From an uncultured bacterium (GTDB lineage: Bacteria > Bacillota > Clostridia > Lachnospirales > Lachnospiraceae), in NCBI GenBank assembly GCA_947651225.1, contig CANSYK010000001.1:59077-123076 (forward strand): a stretch of DNA of 64,000 nt, given 5' to 3'. The notes below the pieces were generated by a model. It saw only the letters and a program-made list of their open reading frames with translations, did not search any database and had not been told where the DNA came from. Positions within the stretch are counted from its first letter, which is position 1. Each line of letters begins with the position of its first letter. Shown one piece after another: positions 1 to 6,972 of this stretch. Made by a program: the position numbers and the translations under genes.

Positions 1-118
1 AGCAGCGGACGCTGGGAAATTCTAAGAAATATCCATTTTTAGGGGATTCCGTTGTCATAGAATGTCAGAAAAAGCTACGGATTTTTCCACGTAGCACACA
101 AATATTAAGCATAAAAAG

Positions 119-155
119 ACCGTTACCCAAAGCAGGAGGGTAGCGGTTTCTTTTT
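119..155. terminator. Rho-independent terminator-like hairpin
   Basis: Ten-base arms ACCGTTACCC and GGGTAGCGGT enclose a short loop and are followed by TTTCTTTTT. It would end plus-strand transcription entering from the left edge. No gene upstream is visible. Confidence 0.6.
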
Positions 156-164
156 GGAATGAAT

Positions 165-198
165 AAAGGGCATCTGCATTTTACAGATACCCTTTAAT
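165..198. repeat. Inverted repeat, possible bidirectional terminator
   Basis: AAAGGGCATCTG pairs with CAGATACCCTTT across an eight-base loop. It directly follows the first hairpin. Its A/T-rich outer stem would suit a terminator for transcripts from either side. Confidence 0.4.
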
Positions 199-276
199 AT
201 GGTTTTATGTAACGGTCATTCCCCATACTTAGAATATTGTGCCAGACAGCAAGGAATAATCCTTTAAATGCTCTAA

Positions 277-507
277 AATGATATTCTGGACATATTCAAG
301 AATGGCAGCAGTATCATAAGAGAGCATGAGTATTTTTCTTTAGATGATGTGATGGCGATAAGCGGGGAGAGACGAGAAGAACTTTTGCAAAGGATAGAGC
401 AATGCAGACAGGAATTGATAGAAGCCGGAGAAAACCCGGACGAATATTTCAAGCCTGTAGAGTCACAGAGGGCAGAAGTCTATTACTTTCCTAACGGTTT
501 GCATTAA
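277..507 (+). pseudogene. Unrecognised gene fragment (3' end of a mobile-element ORF?)
   Basis: An open frame of about 76 codons without a start codon or ribosome site runs to a TAA at 505-507. Its second half is charged and helical (AISGERREELLQRIEQC) and it ends YYFPNGLH. This has the composition of a real protein C-terminus, not of random translation. It lies beside the recombinase and toxin-antitoxin remnants, so it is probably debris of an integrative element. I do not recognise the family. On the opposite strand the overlapping frame 219-324 can encode a 32-residue peptide beginning MLSYDTAAILEYV; which strand was coding is unclear. Confidence 0.35.
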
Positions 508-520
508 CGGTAATTTGTAC

Positions 521-549
521 TTGAAACAAAAGCTGAAACATGATATATT
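521..549 (+). promoter_or_regulatory. Promoter of the antisense antitoxin RNA
   Basis: TTGAAA at 521-526 and TATATT at 544-549 are separated by exactly 17 bases. Transcription would start near 556 and run toward the 3' end of the holin-like toxin gene. Confidence 0.6.
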
Positions 550-555
550 ATAGAT

Positions 556-651
556 ACAAAAGAGGAAACAACCGCCCACAAAGTGGTTGACCTCCGGTAG
601 CAGTAAAGCCTACCTTCACCGGGCAAGTGACAAGGTAGGCTTATTTATTTT
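556..651 (+). ncRNA. Putative antisense RNA antitoxin (RatA-like)
   Basis: A predicted RNA of about 95 nt starts behind the promoter at 521-549. It ends in a strong hairpin (arms at 606-616 and 632-642, AAGCCTACCTT/AAGGTAGGCTT) followed by ATTTATTTT. It converges on the holin-like toxin gene and overlaps the 3' end of its transcript. This is the arrangement of type I systems such as TxpA/RatA, in which RNA pairing blocks or destabilises the toxin mRNA. A second stem at about 567-589 could also serve as the toxin mRNA terminator on the other strand. The RNA itself is inferred from promoter and terminator only. Confidence 0.55.
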
Positions 652-740
652 CGCTTATTATTCCTATCTATGTAGGTAAGCAGTGCAACAAGAAACGTTC
701 CGAAAAGAATTAACAGCGTTAAAACTTCGTATGTACTCAT
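645..740 (-). CDS. Holin-like type I toxin peptide, 31 aa
   Basis: An ATG at 740 preceded by GGGGAGGTGG opens a 31-residue peptide: a short polar start, one hydrophobic helix (LTLLILFGTFLVALLTYI), then a basic tail DRNNKRK. Peptides of this design are annotated in Firmicutes as putative holin-like toxin and resemble TxpA/BsrE, which insert in the cytoplasmic membrane and depolarise it when unpaired from their antisense RNA. The gene has its own promoter at 811-839 and is convergent with a short RNA at 556-651 that overlaps its 3' end. It is too small for most gene finders. The family call rests on sequence style and layout; toxicity is inference. Confidence 0.75.
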   Translation of the reverse strand: MSTYEVLTLLILFGTFLVALLTYIDRNNKRK

Positions 741-810
741 ATACACCACCTCCCCTCTTTTTCAAGTTTAGGGAGGCTACCACCTTGCAACACGATTGTT
801 CCTCCCCGAT

Positions 811-839
811 ATTTTACCATATTCTTTCTTTTGTGACAA
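811..839 (-). promoter_or_regulatory. Promoter of the holin-like toxin gene
   Basis: Read on the minus strand, TTGTCA (834-839) and TAAAAT (811-816) are 17 bases apart. The transcript would begin near 804, giving a leader of about 60 nt with the ribosome site GGGGAGGTGG just before the toxin start. Confidence 0.6.
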
Positions 840-881
840 TTCCCTATCAAATTTTATTGACACAGCTTTATGTGATGTATA

Positions 882-980
882 AACCGTCAAAATATCTTTT
901 CTTGTTATTGTTGTTATGAAAACCGTCAAAATATATCGACAAATAGACTAAATGACAGTATGATAGAACTATCAAAATAT
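882..980 (+). repeat. Three direct repeats upstream of the recombinase remnant
   Basis: The 14-mer AACCGTCAAAATAT occurs at 882-895 and again at 921-934; a variant AACTATCAAAATAT is at 967-980, just before the recombinase gene. Spaced copies ahead of a recombinase are the usual form of operator or recombinase-binding sites. Function is inferred. Confidence 0.4.
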
Positions 981-1016
981 CTATAGTTTATTTGATAAAA
1001 GAAAGGCGGTATTATT

Positions 1017-1514
1017 ATGTGTAATGTATATAGTTATATGAGAATAAGCACATCAGAGGAAAGAGATTTACAGAAGTTTACCCGTCAAGAAAGTGCATTG
1101 CAAAGATATGCGAAAGAAAATGATATTGAATATCTATTAGAGTTTAGGGAAGATAAAAGCGGAAAGAATTTTACAGAGCGTAAGCAATGGCAAAAGCTAG
1201 AGAGCACAGTGCAGCCAGGAGAATTGATTTTTATTGATAATCAGACAGTAAGCACGCCATATATCAAGCAGTTACTGAATGTGGCAAAGGCACAGAATTT
1301 AGTAGCGAGGACAAGCCTTGAAAGTACTGTAAAGCTATCGCTGATTGTGGAGCTGGACAGAGTAGAGCAGGAAAGAAAAATAACAGTTCAAAGAATTAAG
1401 GACGGAATAGAAGCCAGTAGCAAACGTAGTGGCAGAGCAACAGGGAAACTTGATAAAATGTCAGACGAACTGGAAGCGGATATACAGTTCTTTATTAAAG
1501 ATTTGACAGGATAA
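1017..1514 (+). pseudogene. Serine recombinase (resolvase family) with internal deletion
   Basis: The N-terminus has the resolvase signature YMRIST, with Arg9 and the catalytic Ser11. The C-terminal half matches resolvase/invertase-type recombinases (IFIDNQTVSTPYIKQLL, then VELDRVEQERKI and an RSGRATGK linker). Between residue ~67 (VQPGE) and residue ~70 (LIFIDNQ) the expected block of roughly 25-30 residues is absent. In this family that block carries the conserved arginines of the active site (a DRxSR-type motif). The reading frame is kept, but the enzyme should be inactive. The ORF also stops early, with no DNA-binding domain. Ribosome site AAAGGCGG precedes the ATG. It is probably the relic of an integrative or resolvase-bearing element. 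Confidence 0.8.
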
Positions 1515-1534
1515 GACAGATTAAGGAAAAGGGC

Positions 1535-1759
1535 TTGCGAAAGCTACGAACAGGCTGGGCAAAGCGTGAGTTGTTAGAAAAATTTGATATTGTGGAAGCC
1601 GGGGCATACAGAAACAGTATGAATAAATTCAATGAACATGGGTTTACTTCTACGGTGGAGTATATCGCTTTACGCAAGGCAGAATTACAGACCGAGTATG
1701 AAAAGCATAAAAGACAGGTAGAAATTATGCTTGAACAGAGAAAAAGAAAGTGTTTGTAA
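1535..1759 (+). CDS. Unrecognised small basic protein or frameshifted fragment
   Basis: A frame open from 1499, with its first usable start a TTG at 1535, encodes about 74 charged helical residues (LRTGWAKRELLEKFDIVEAG; ELQTEYEKHKRQVEIMLEQR). It begins 20 bases after the recombinase stop, in another frame. It may be a separate small gene of the same element or displaced sequence after a frameshift. No good ribosome site precedes the TTG. A terminator at 1831-1872 follows. I do not recognise the family and do not assign a function. Confidence 0.35.
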   Translation: MRKLRTGWAKRELLEKFDIVEAGAYRNSMNKFNEHGFTSTVEYIALRKAELQTEYEKHKRQVEIMLEQRKRKCL

Positions 1760-1830
1760 GTGTTCAAAAATAGATAAAAATTTAGATGCGTTACACACAA
1801 GTAGTGCACAGGTAACGCACATGAGGCTTG

Positions 1831-1872
1831 AAGGTACCGTAATCTACCAAGGGGGATGCGGTACCTTTTTTT
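1831..1872 (+). terminator. Rho-independent terminator
   Basis: Arms AAGGTACCG and CGGTACCTT flank a loop of about 19 bases and are followed by a T-run. It closes the recombinase remnant region. Confidence 0.75.
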
Positions 1873-1969
1873 GTACTACTGGCCAGAAATGGAAAGTCGT
1901 TTTAAGTTTGCATTAATGGAAATACTTGAAGAAATAGGTACAAAAGACAGAAGTTTAATGCCCTGAAGT

Positions 1970-2254
1970 TTACCATTCACGTTCGCCGATAGCGTCTTCC
2001 ACATCCAGATCAATGTCAAACCATTTTAGAATATATTCTACTGCTTCGCCGATGCTTTCTCGTGCGCCGGTTTCTAATTCGCTGTCATTCTCTTCGAATT
2101 CTTCCTGTAAATCATTTATTGCCAGCGTCATTTCGTCAAATTTATTTTGTATTGTTTCTAAATCTTTTTCTCCTGTTTCCAAAAAAACTATAACATTTTG
2201 TACTAATTCTTTTACTTTGTCTACCAGGAAATCTGGAAAGCTTGAGTATTTTTG
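1970..2254 (-). pseudogene. DUF5713-like protein lacking its N-terminus
   Basis: The reading frame carries a conserved acidic helical protein: FPDFLVDKVKELVQNV near its start, then EEFEENDSELETGARESI and a C-terminal tryptophan after IGERE. This pattern matches my recollection of the DUF5713 family, whose members are about 105-115 residues and usually begin with roughly 15-20 residues before the FP.FLVDKV motif. Here those residues and the start codon are missing. At exactly that point (2255-2285) lies a perfect inverted repeat of the R1 type, through which the frame simply reads on. The only internal starts are a TTG at 2182 and similar codons without ribosome sites. The gene is therefore probably dead; its function is unknown. 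Confidence 0.6.
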
Positions 2255-2285
2255 CTTTGTTACTATTCCGTGAATAGTAACAAAG
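2255..2285. repeat. R1/R2-type hairpin: two terminal repeats head to head
   Basis: CTTTGTTACTATTC (2255-2268) and GAATAGTAACAAAG (2272-2285) form a perfect 14-bp inverted repeat around CGT. The arms equal the shared terminal repeat of the R1 and R2 elements elsewhere in the window, so this looks like a core-less relic. It interrupts the 5' end of the DUF5713-like gene. Confidence 0.75.
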
Positions 2286-2299
2286 CCTTTTCTTATGTT

Positions 2300-2866
2300 T
2301 TAAATACCTAATCGTTTGCAGATCTCTGTAAAGTTGATATACAAATCATCATAGATATTGACCTTGATAGCTGATTCAAAGGAAAGCTGGATGGAAACCT
2401 CATTTTTCTCAAAATAATTAACGGTAACCGTTTTTCGCCTTGGGTCAACAATCCAGTATTCCCGTACTCCGTAATTCTTGTAGTAGTATGCTTTTTTGAT
2501 ATAATCATCAGATGGATTGCATGGAGAAACAATTTCAATAATAAAGTCAGGGGCTCCATTACATCGTTGTTCATCCAGTTTGTCCTTGTCACATACAATC
2601 ATAATATCCGGTTGAACGATGGTAAGGGGTTCCTTTGATAGTATTACATCAAAGGGAGCAGGAAAGACTTCACAATTTCCATTCTTTTTTTGGATGTAAG
2701 TATAAAATGTCGTTATTAAGTCTGTAATCAGGGCTTGATGAATGCGTGATGGGCTTGCCATGTCATAGACGATACCTTCAAAAACTTCTACACGTTTATC
2801 ATCCGGCAGGGCTTCATACTCTTTAAGAGTAATATATCCTGGCTGTGGCTGTAATGCTGATGCCAT
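2300..2866 (-). CDS. Uma2 family (DUF820) putative endonuclease
   Basis: This 188-residue protein has the Uma2/DUF820 layout: YITLKEYEALPDD and VEVFEGIVYDM near the start, IVQPDIMIVCD mid-way, then PDFIIEIVSP and GVREYWIVDP. These are the PD-(D/E)xK restriction-like core motifs, with the acidic residues in QPD and EIV and a lysine in the following helix. Uma2 proteins are common accessory genes with no settled physiological role; nuclease activity is inferred from the fold. A minus-strand promoter lies at 3008-3036. A 32-codon ORF sits between that promoter and this gene and ends four bases before its ATG. Confidence 0.85.
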   Translation of the reverse strand: MASALQPQPGYITLKEYEALPDDKRVEVFEGIVYDMASPSRIHQALITDLITTFYTYIQKKNGNCEVFPAPFDVILSKEPLTIVQPDIMIVCDKDKLDEQRCNGAPDFIIEIVSPCNPSDDYIKKAYYYKNYGVREYWIVDPRRKTVTVNYFEKNEVSIQLSFESAIKVNIYDDLYINFTEICKRLGI

Positions 2867-2870
2867 GGTA

Positions 2871-2969
2871 TCACTTCCTTTCCTGGTTATGGTATGTGGC
2901 TATATAGGCATAACGGTTGCCGCTTAACGGAATATTGTTGTCAAGCTGAGCAATATTGGTAGCTTCCAT
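2871..2969 (-). CDS. Possible 32-aa leader ORF before the Uma2 gene
   Basis: ATG at 2969 opens a 32-codon frame (MEATNIAQLDNN...) ending at a TGA four bases from the Uma2 start. The Uma2 ribosome site AGGAAG lies within its last codons, which would allow translational coupling. There is no clear ribosome site of its own and I know no homologue, so it may be chance. Confidence 0.25.
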   Translation of the reverse strand: MEATNIAQLDNNIPLSGNRYAYIATYHNQERK

Positions 2970-3007
2970 GCAAAAAATAAATTTATTTTCACCATTAAAT
3001 CACCTTC

Positions 3008-3036
3008 AATATAAAGCATATGATTGAAGATTGCAA
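3008..3036 (-). promoter_or_regulatory. Promoter of the Uma2 gene
   Basis: On the minus strand TTGCAA (3031-3036) and TATATT (3008-3013) are 17 bases apart. They lie about 140 bases ahead of the Uma2 ATG. Confidence 0.5.
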
Positions 3037-3109
3037 GCATAAAATTAAAATAATCAGGCAAAAACTATATCATATCGTCCTTCCTGAACGACCTTATCTA
3101 CAATCTATC

Positions 3110-3765
3110 CCGATAACTGAACCACTACCGGCTAAAGCCGGTAGGTTCGAATTGCTGCTAAAGCAGCCTAAAGTTGTCTCTGCTCAAGGTTATTGATTTT
3201 CTCCTCCACTCTTATCCTATTTCAAAGTTATCTGAATTGCTGCTCTCTTGAATATCTTGATTTCGAATATACTCCCTGATAATTTCATCTGTTACATTTC
3301 CACTGCTCGCAACAAAATATCCTCCCGCCCACAAATGCTGTCCCCAGAATTGTTTGTTCAATTCTTTATACTCCATTTGCAGTTTTCTGGAAGTATTCCC
3401 TTTCAGATACTGTACTAATTTACTGGCTGACAAACGCGGAGGAACTGAAACCAATAAATGTATGTGGTCACTCCCTACATGCCCTGCTAATATTTCCACT
3501 TCATTATTCTGGCAGATCATTCGTATCAGTTCCCTTGTTCTCAATGCTATCTTCCCTGTAATCACTGGCTTTCGGTATTTTGTTATCCAAACCAGATGAT
3601 ACTTGATATCATATGTGCAATGTGACGATTTTCTGTAATTTTCCATATAGCTCACCTCAAGTTTAGTATTCCAACTTTTCTTTATTCTAAACTTGAAGCT
3701 ATGGGGTTGACCTAAAGGTTTCGCCTTAAGGCGAGGGTTTTAACCCCCTTATACAGACAATAAAG
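3110..3765 (-). mobile_element. IS200/IS605-type element carrying tnpA only
   Basis: A single tnpA gene is bracketed by short sub-terminal hairpins and no long inverted repeats, as in IS200/IS605 elements moved as single-stranded DNA. Downstream of the gene are CTACCGGCTAAAGCCGGTAG at 3125-3144 and GCTGCTAAAGCAGC at 3154-3167. Upstream are CGCCTTAAGGCG at 3722-3733 and a stem at 3733-3748. A further inverted repeat (3657-3666 with 3687-3696) ends directly at the tnpA ribosome site and could hide it from ribosomes, a control known for IS200. No tnpB is present. Exact cleavage sites were not determined, so the ends are approximate. Confidence 0.8.
3212..3646 (-). CDS. tnpA: IS200/IS605 family transposase TnpA (HUH, Y1)
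   Basis: This small HUH transposase cuts and rejoins single-stranded DNA at the hairpin ends of the element. The metal-binding motif is SDHIHLLVSVPP, with two histidines flanking isoleucine. The single catalytic tyrosine lies in the C-terminal helix DEIIREYIRNQ. The N-terminus CTYDIKYHLVWITKYRKPV is typical. I chose the ATG at 3646, which has AGGTGA five bases ahead; a GTG three codons upstream overlaps that site. Length (~144 aa) is normal for the family and no motif is missing, so the copy may be active. Confidence 0.9.
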   Translation of the reverse strand: MENYRKSSHCTYDIKYHLVWITKYRKPVITGKIALRTRELIRMICQNNEVEILAGHVGSDHIHLLVSVPPRLSASKLVQYLKGNTSRKLQMEYKELNKQFWGQHLWAGGYFVASSGNVTDEIIREYIRNQDIQESSNSDNFEIG

Positions 3766-3968
3766 AAGGGAATATATACGAAGTGTACAATGGTTCTGGG
3801 AAAGAGCCTTGGGATAGCGCAAGCAAAAAAGATAGTCAAAATAACAGACATATGCAGGTTAACAAACTGATGGAGCTCGATAAGATAGTTCCAGACAGCA
3901 TAAGGATTCCGGCAATCCATGAAATAGAAAAAATGAAGCCGGAATATAAAAATAGGAAGAAGCAATAA
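3759..3968 (+). pseudogene. Unrecognised C-terminal gene fragment beside the IS
   Basis: An open frame emerging from the edge of the IS200 element encodes about 69 residues (EVYNGSGKEPWDSASKKDSQ, then HMQVNKLMELDKIVPDSIRI) and ends at TAA 3966-3968. The composition is that of a real polar protein. It has no start codon or ribosome site and begins at the insertion sequence, so it is probably the 3' piece of a gene cut by that insertion or by the rearrangement around it. I do not recognise the family. Confidence 0.4.
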
Positions 3969-4864
3969 CATAAAGCACTTTATAAGGCTGAAATTTCATA
4001 ATAATTTCGTTCACAGTGGAATGTACAAAAACGTCTAATTCCTTTTTTGATAGATAAGCGATGCTCTTCCGCGTTTGCAACACCGTTGTATTTTTCAAAC
4101 AGGCGTTAAACAGAATTGTTTTTTTGTTAGCAAGTCCTTTGACCGATTTGAGGTAATTATAGAGAAAAATCAGGAACACGGGATAGCATGCTTGAACTCA
4201 TTGGTGTATGAGAATGCAAGTTTGGAAAAGCAAAACGACTTCATGTGGAATAAATTTTTCCGGGATATTGTTCATGGTCTTTGAATGTGCGAATAACGGT
4301 TTGGTCAAGATTACGCACACGATAGATGCTGATTAGGATTTGATATAGAAGTATAGTCGGAATGTTGTAGCTTATGACATATTTAATTTTAAATCGCTAT
4401 AGATAATATAAAGAATATTGTACCATACAACTGAAAATAACAGCTAAGAAGGCAGAGATTCAAGAGAGTCCCTGCTTTTTTGTGGGCAAAATTCAACTTC
4501 CCTGCCCTTATTTTACCGCAAAGGGCAGGAGATTTGCATAGCAAAGCACTTTCTTTATCAAAAAAAAATCTTAGGAAAGAAAGAGCGAACCCATACCATT
4601 GGTATAAAAAGTAACCAACAATTTGTATTGCCGATGTGTTCATTATCCATATATAAATAAGTAAGATTATTAGCCCGAGTATCAATCAAGAAGTATATTT
4701 GATTTTACAAATAAAATATTACCACAATCACAACGCCGGAGCGTACTTGAATTTTCAAACAGCTCCGGCAGAATAATAAAAATGTAGGTAATGTGTGCAT
4801 TGACAGGACGATTTTGCTGTGGCAATCAGAAAAAAGACAAGAAAGTTTCTAAAAAAGCCTTATT
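3969..4864. other. Gap without a supportable gene
   Basis: Nearly 900 bases hold no convincing gene. Short frames exist on both strands (for example 4185-4284 plus, ending WNKFFRDIVHGL) but lack starts and ribosome sites; they may be eroded pseudogenes. Two inverted repeats are visible: one at about 4494-4533 (CCCTGCCC/GGGCAGG) and one at about 4732-4773 (GCCGGAGC/GCTCCGGC). Neither is followed by a clear T-run. Confidence 0.5.
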
Positions 4865-6252
4865 CTACAGAAAAACATATTTTAATAGAAATAAAACAGC
4901 CAACACATACATCAGACCACTGACTTTTTTCTCCTTTACCTTACCGGTAATAAGGTTCAATGCCACATAAGAAATAACTCCCATAGAAATACCTTCGGAT
5001 ATGCTATAGAAGAACGGCATAGCAACGATACAGATATAATCGGGAATTGCTTCTGATATATCATTAAAATCAATATTTACAACATTTGTCAACATATAGA
5101 AACCAACCGCCACAAGAGCAGGTGCCGTTGCAAAAGATGGAATTGCAAGGAAGATTGGCGACAGGAATAAAGAGAGGCCAAAAAGGATTGCTGTTGTCAC
5201 AGCAGTGAGGCCTGTCCGCCCTCCTTCTGATACTCCAGAAGCACTCTCTACAAAAGTTGTAGTAGTAGAAGCGCCTAGTACAGCGCCTGCCGTTGTTGCG
5301 ACGGAATCCGCAAGAAGTGCTCCTTTGATACGTGGAAGTTTTCTTTCTTCATCTAACATATTTGCCTTAGAAGATACACCAATCATGGTTCCAATGGTAT
5401 CAAACAGATCAACAAAAAGAAAAGCAAAAATAACGACAACAAAATTTAAAGAGAATACATTACTAAAATCCAATTTTGCAAAAACTGGTGTCAGACTTGG
5501 AATCGTTAATCCAGAGCTGAAATCCGGAAGAAGTCCATAAAATCCAAGTTCTGGATTGGGAACATATATCCCTATAAACTGACAGATTATTCCAAGCCCC
5601 CAGGTAATCAGTATTCCCCACAATATATTTCCTTTGATGTTTTTGACCACAAGAATTCCTGTAATAATAATGCCAATAAGAGCAAGAAGAACGGTAATCC
5701 CTACATCCTCAAAAGATGCTTGTACTCCGTTAACTGAATTATAACTATCTAAAGAAAATAATTGAAGCAATGTTGAGCCTCCAATAACGATTTTAGCGTT
5801 TTGCAGGTCAATAAACGCAATATACAGACCAATCCCTACACTGACCGCTGACTTTAAATTAATTGGAATTGCATTAAAAATCGCTTCACGCACATTTGTA
5901 AGAGAAAGAATAAGAAAAATAATTCCTTCTACAAATACCGCTGTAAGCGCAACCTGCCAACGATATCCCACTCCCTGTACTACGGTATAGGCAAAATATG
6001 CATTCAACCCCATACCAGGAGCAAGAGCAAAGGGATAATTTGAAAAAAGCGCCATCAAAAAAGTACCAATCAGCCCCGACAGCACCGTTGCCGTAAAAAC
6101 TGCCCCCTGATCCGTACCTGCCGCTGCCATGATGCCTGGATTTACCGCCAGAATATATGCCATTGTCATAAATGTCGTAATCCCGGCAAGTATTTCCGTT
6201 TTCACATCTGTGCCATTTTCACTTAGCTTAAAAAATTTTCTAACATTTTCAT
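4865..6252 (-). CDS. NCS2 family purine permease, 5' end apparently frameshifted
   Basis: This is a multi-pass membrane protein for uptake of hypoxanthine, guanine or adenine, of the AzgA/PbuG branch of NCS2. Family motifs are FMTMAYILAVNP, ALAPGMGLNAYFAYTV, a TTTTFVES block and SGVSEGGRTGLTA. Homologues start close to a KFFKLxENGT motif. Here the plausible start (ATG ATG-like pair at 6252 and 6246, reading MKML-E) is out of frame with the rest. Adding one A to the AAAA run at about 6234-6238 would give M-K-M-L-E-K-F-F-K-L. Without it, the frame continues upstream only into a hairpin (6266-6303), to an ATG at 6334 that looks artificial. So either the gene carries a one-base deletion or the base call is wrong. 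Confidence 0.85.
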
Positions 6253-6265
6253 TTCTATACCCCGT

Positions 6266-6303
6266 CTTTCTCAATTTTGAATGCCCTCTCAAAATTGAGA
6301 AAG
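6266..6303. repeat. Perfect 15-bp inverted repeat upstream of the purine permease
   Basis: CTTTCTCAATTTTGA pairs with TCAAAATTGAGAAAG around eight bases. It lies 14 bases before the presumed native start of the permease gene, so in the mRNA it could be a regulatory or stabilising hairpin. A near copy of one arm plus flank (TCTCAAAATGGAGAAAGC) occurs at 56133-56150 upstream of nnr. Confidence 0.5.
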
Positions 6304-6402
6304 CATTAATAAGTAGTTTGAAAAGAACTCTCAAACTTCCTTTTAGGAAATTTCAGATTTCATCAATTTCTTATTGACTTCTAAATTTGACAACCGCAAC
6401 AT

Positions 6403-6456
6403 AACTATTCATGGCCAGTTTTTCGCATGATGTTTAGAATAGTCGTGAATAGTAAC
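6403..6456 (+). repeat. R2 element, partial copy
   Basis: The copy starts AACTATTCATGGCCA, jumps to GTTTTTCGCATGATGTTTA and ends GTCGTGAATAGTAAC. Both outer ends are R2 termini, but most of the core (the CTGCTG hairpin and the CATAGC block) is deleted. Confidence 0.65.
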
Positions 6457-6527
6457 ACCACAACACTTCTAAGTTTATCAAATCACTCTGCCAAAGTAAA
6501 CAAATTTCTACAATATTTTAGGTTAGG

Positions 6528-6841
6528 GCTACTATTCACACTTTGACCAAATTCGAGGATTTCTGGCATATTTTATGCCAAAAGTACGAGAGCGCATTTG
6601 AAAATTGCTTTTTGCAAGATGTGCTTCACACTTTGTGGGAGATTTGCCTCAAATTTAGGAGGTGTAGCGGGCTACATTGACTAAATTTGGGGCAAATATA
6701 GCACAAAGTGGGGAGTGCAGATTGTGAGAATGCATTTTCAAACACGCTCTCGTTTTGAGGCGCCATTTTACATGAATTTTGCAAAATGTGTGCATACAGC
6801 GTTGAAAACACTGCTGTTACTGGTAACAGATGAACAGTAAG
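6528..6841 (+). repeat. R1 element copy A, interrupted by R3
   Basis: R1 begins with a GTTACTATTCAC-like end (GCTACTATTCAC). It continues through AAATTCGAGGA, TTTTATGCCAAAAGTACGAG, GGCGCCATTTT, GAATTTTGCAAAATGTGTGC and CATACAGCGTTGAAAA, and ends TGTTACTGGTAACAGATGAACAGTAA. The same string of blocks recurs in reverse orientation at 13775-13927. The only large difference is the extra 161 bases at 6590-6750, which are R3. Without R3, copy A is about 153 bp, like copy B. Confidence 0.85.
6590..6750 (+). repeat. R3 palindromic MITE-like element nested in R1
   Basis: Ends AGAGCGCATTTGAAAAT and ATTTTCAAACACGCTCT are inverted repeats with 15 of 17 matches. Inside, about 38 bases at 6621-6658 are imperfectly complementary to 6681-6718 (shared CACTTTGTG, ATTTGCC, CAAATTTAG), so the whole element can fold as one long hairpin. 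It is flanked by CG on both sides. There is no coding capacity. One end of the same sequence is found alone at 10669-10699 and 16040-16072. Confidence 0.8.
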
Positions 6842-6865
6842 CTGTTAAGAAAAAATAACATGATA

Positions 6866-6894
6866 TTGACGATTCTGTAATTCGTGTGTATAAT
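6866..6894 (+). promoter_or_regulatory. Promoter of the GNAT-aldo/keto reductase operon
   Basis: TTGACG (6866-6871) and TATAAT (6889-6894) are 17 bases apart. The start point near 6901 excludes the upstream ATG-like start at 6886 for the GNAT gene. Confidence 0.75.
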
Positions 6895-6972
6895 AATTAT
6901 AATCAAAAGAAATTTCAACATATGTTAATGTGTAATTTTATAATTGAACCAGATAAAAAGGATATAACAGAA

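Noticed and set aside
3121..3170. tRNA-like GGTTCGAATT sequence
   Set aside because: It is part of the sub-terminal hairpins of the IS200-type element; no cloverleaf can be drawn.
4389..4685. Hydrophobic 98-codon minus-strand frame
   Set aside because: No ribosome site, low-complexity hydrophobic composition from A/T-rich DNA, and no conserved pattern.
4720..4780. GCCGGAGC/GCTCCGGC hairpin as permease terminator
   Set aside because: It lies about 90 bases after the stop and is not followed by a T-run on the minus strand, so it is noted only as an inverted repeat.
6253..6334. N-terminal extension of the purine permease
   Set aside because: Encoded by a 15-bp inverted repeat and without similarity to NCS2 proteins; better explained by a frameshift at the native start.
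6886..6972. Upstream in-frame start for the GNAT gene
   Set aside because: It overlaps the -10 box at 6889-6894; the ATG at 6973 has a ribosome site and matches the family start.
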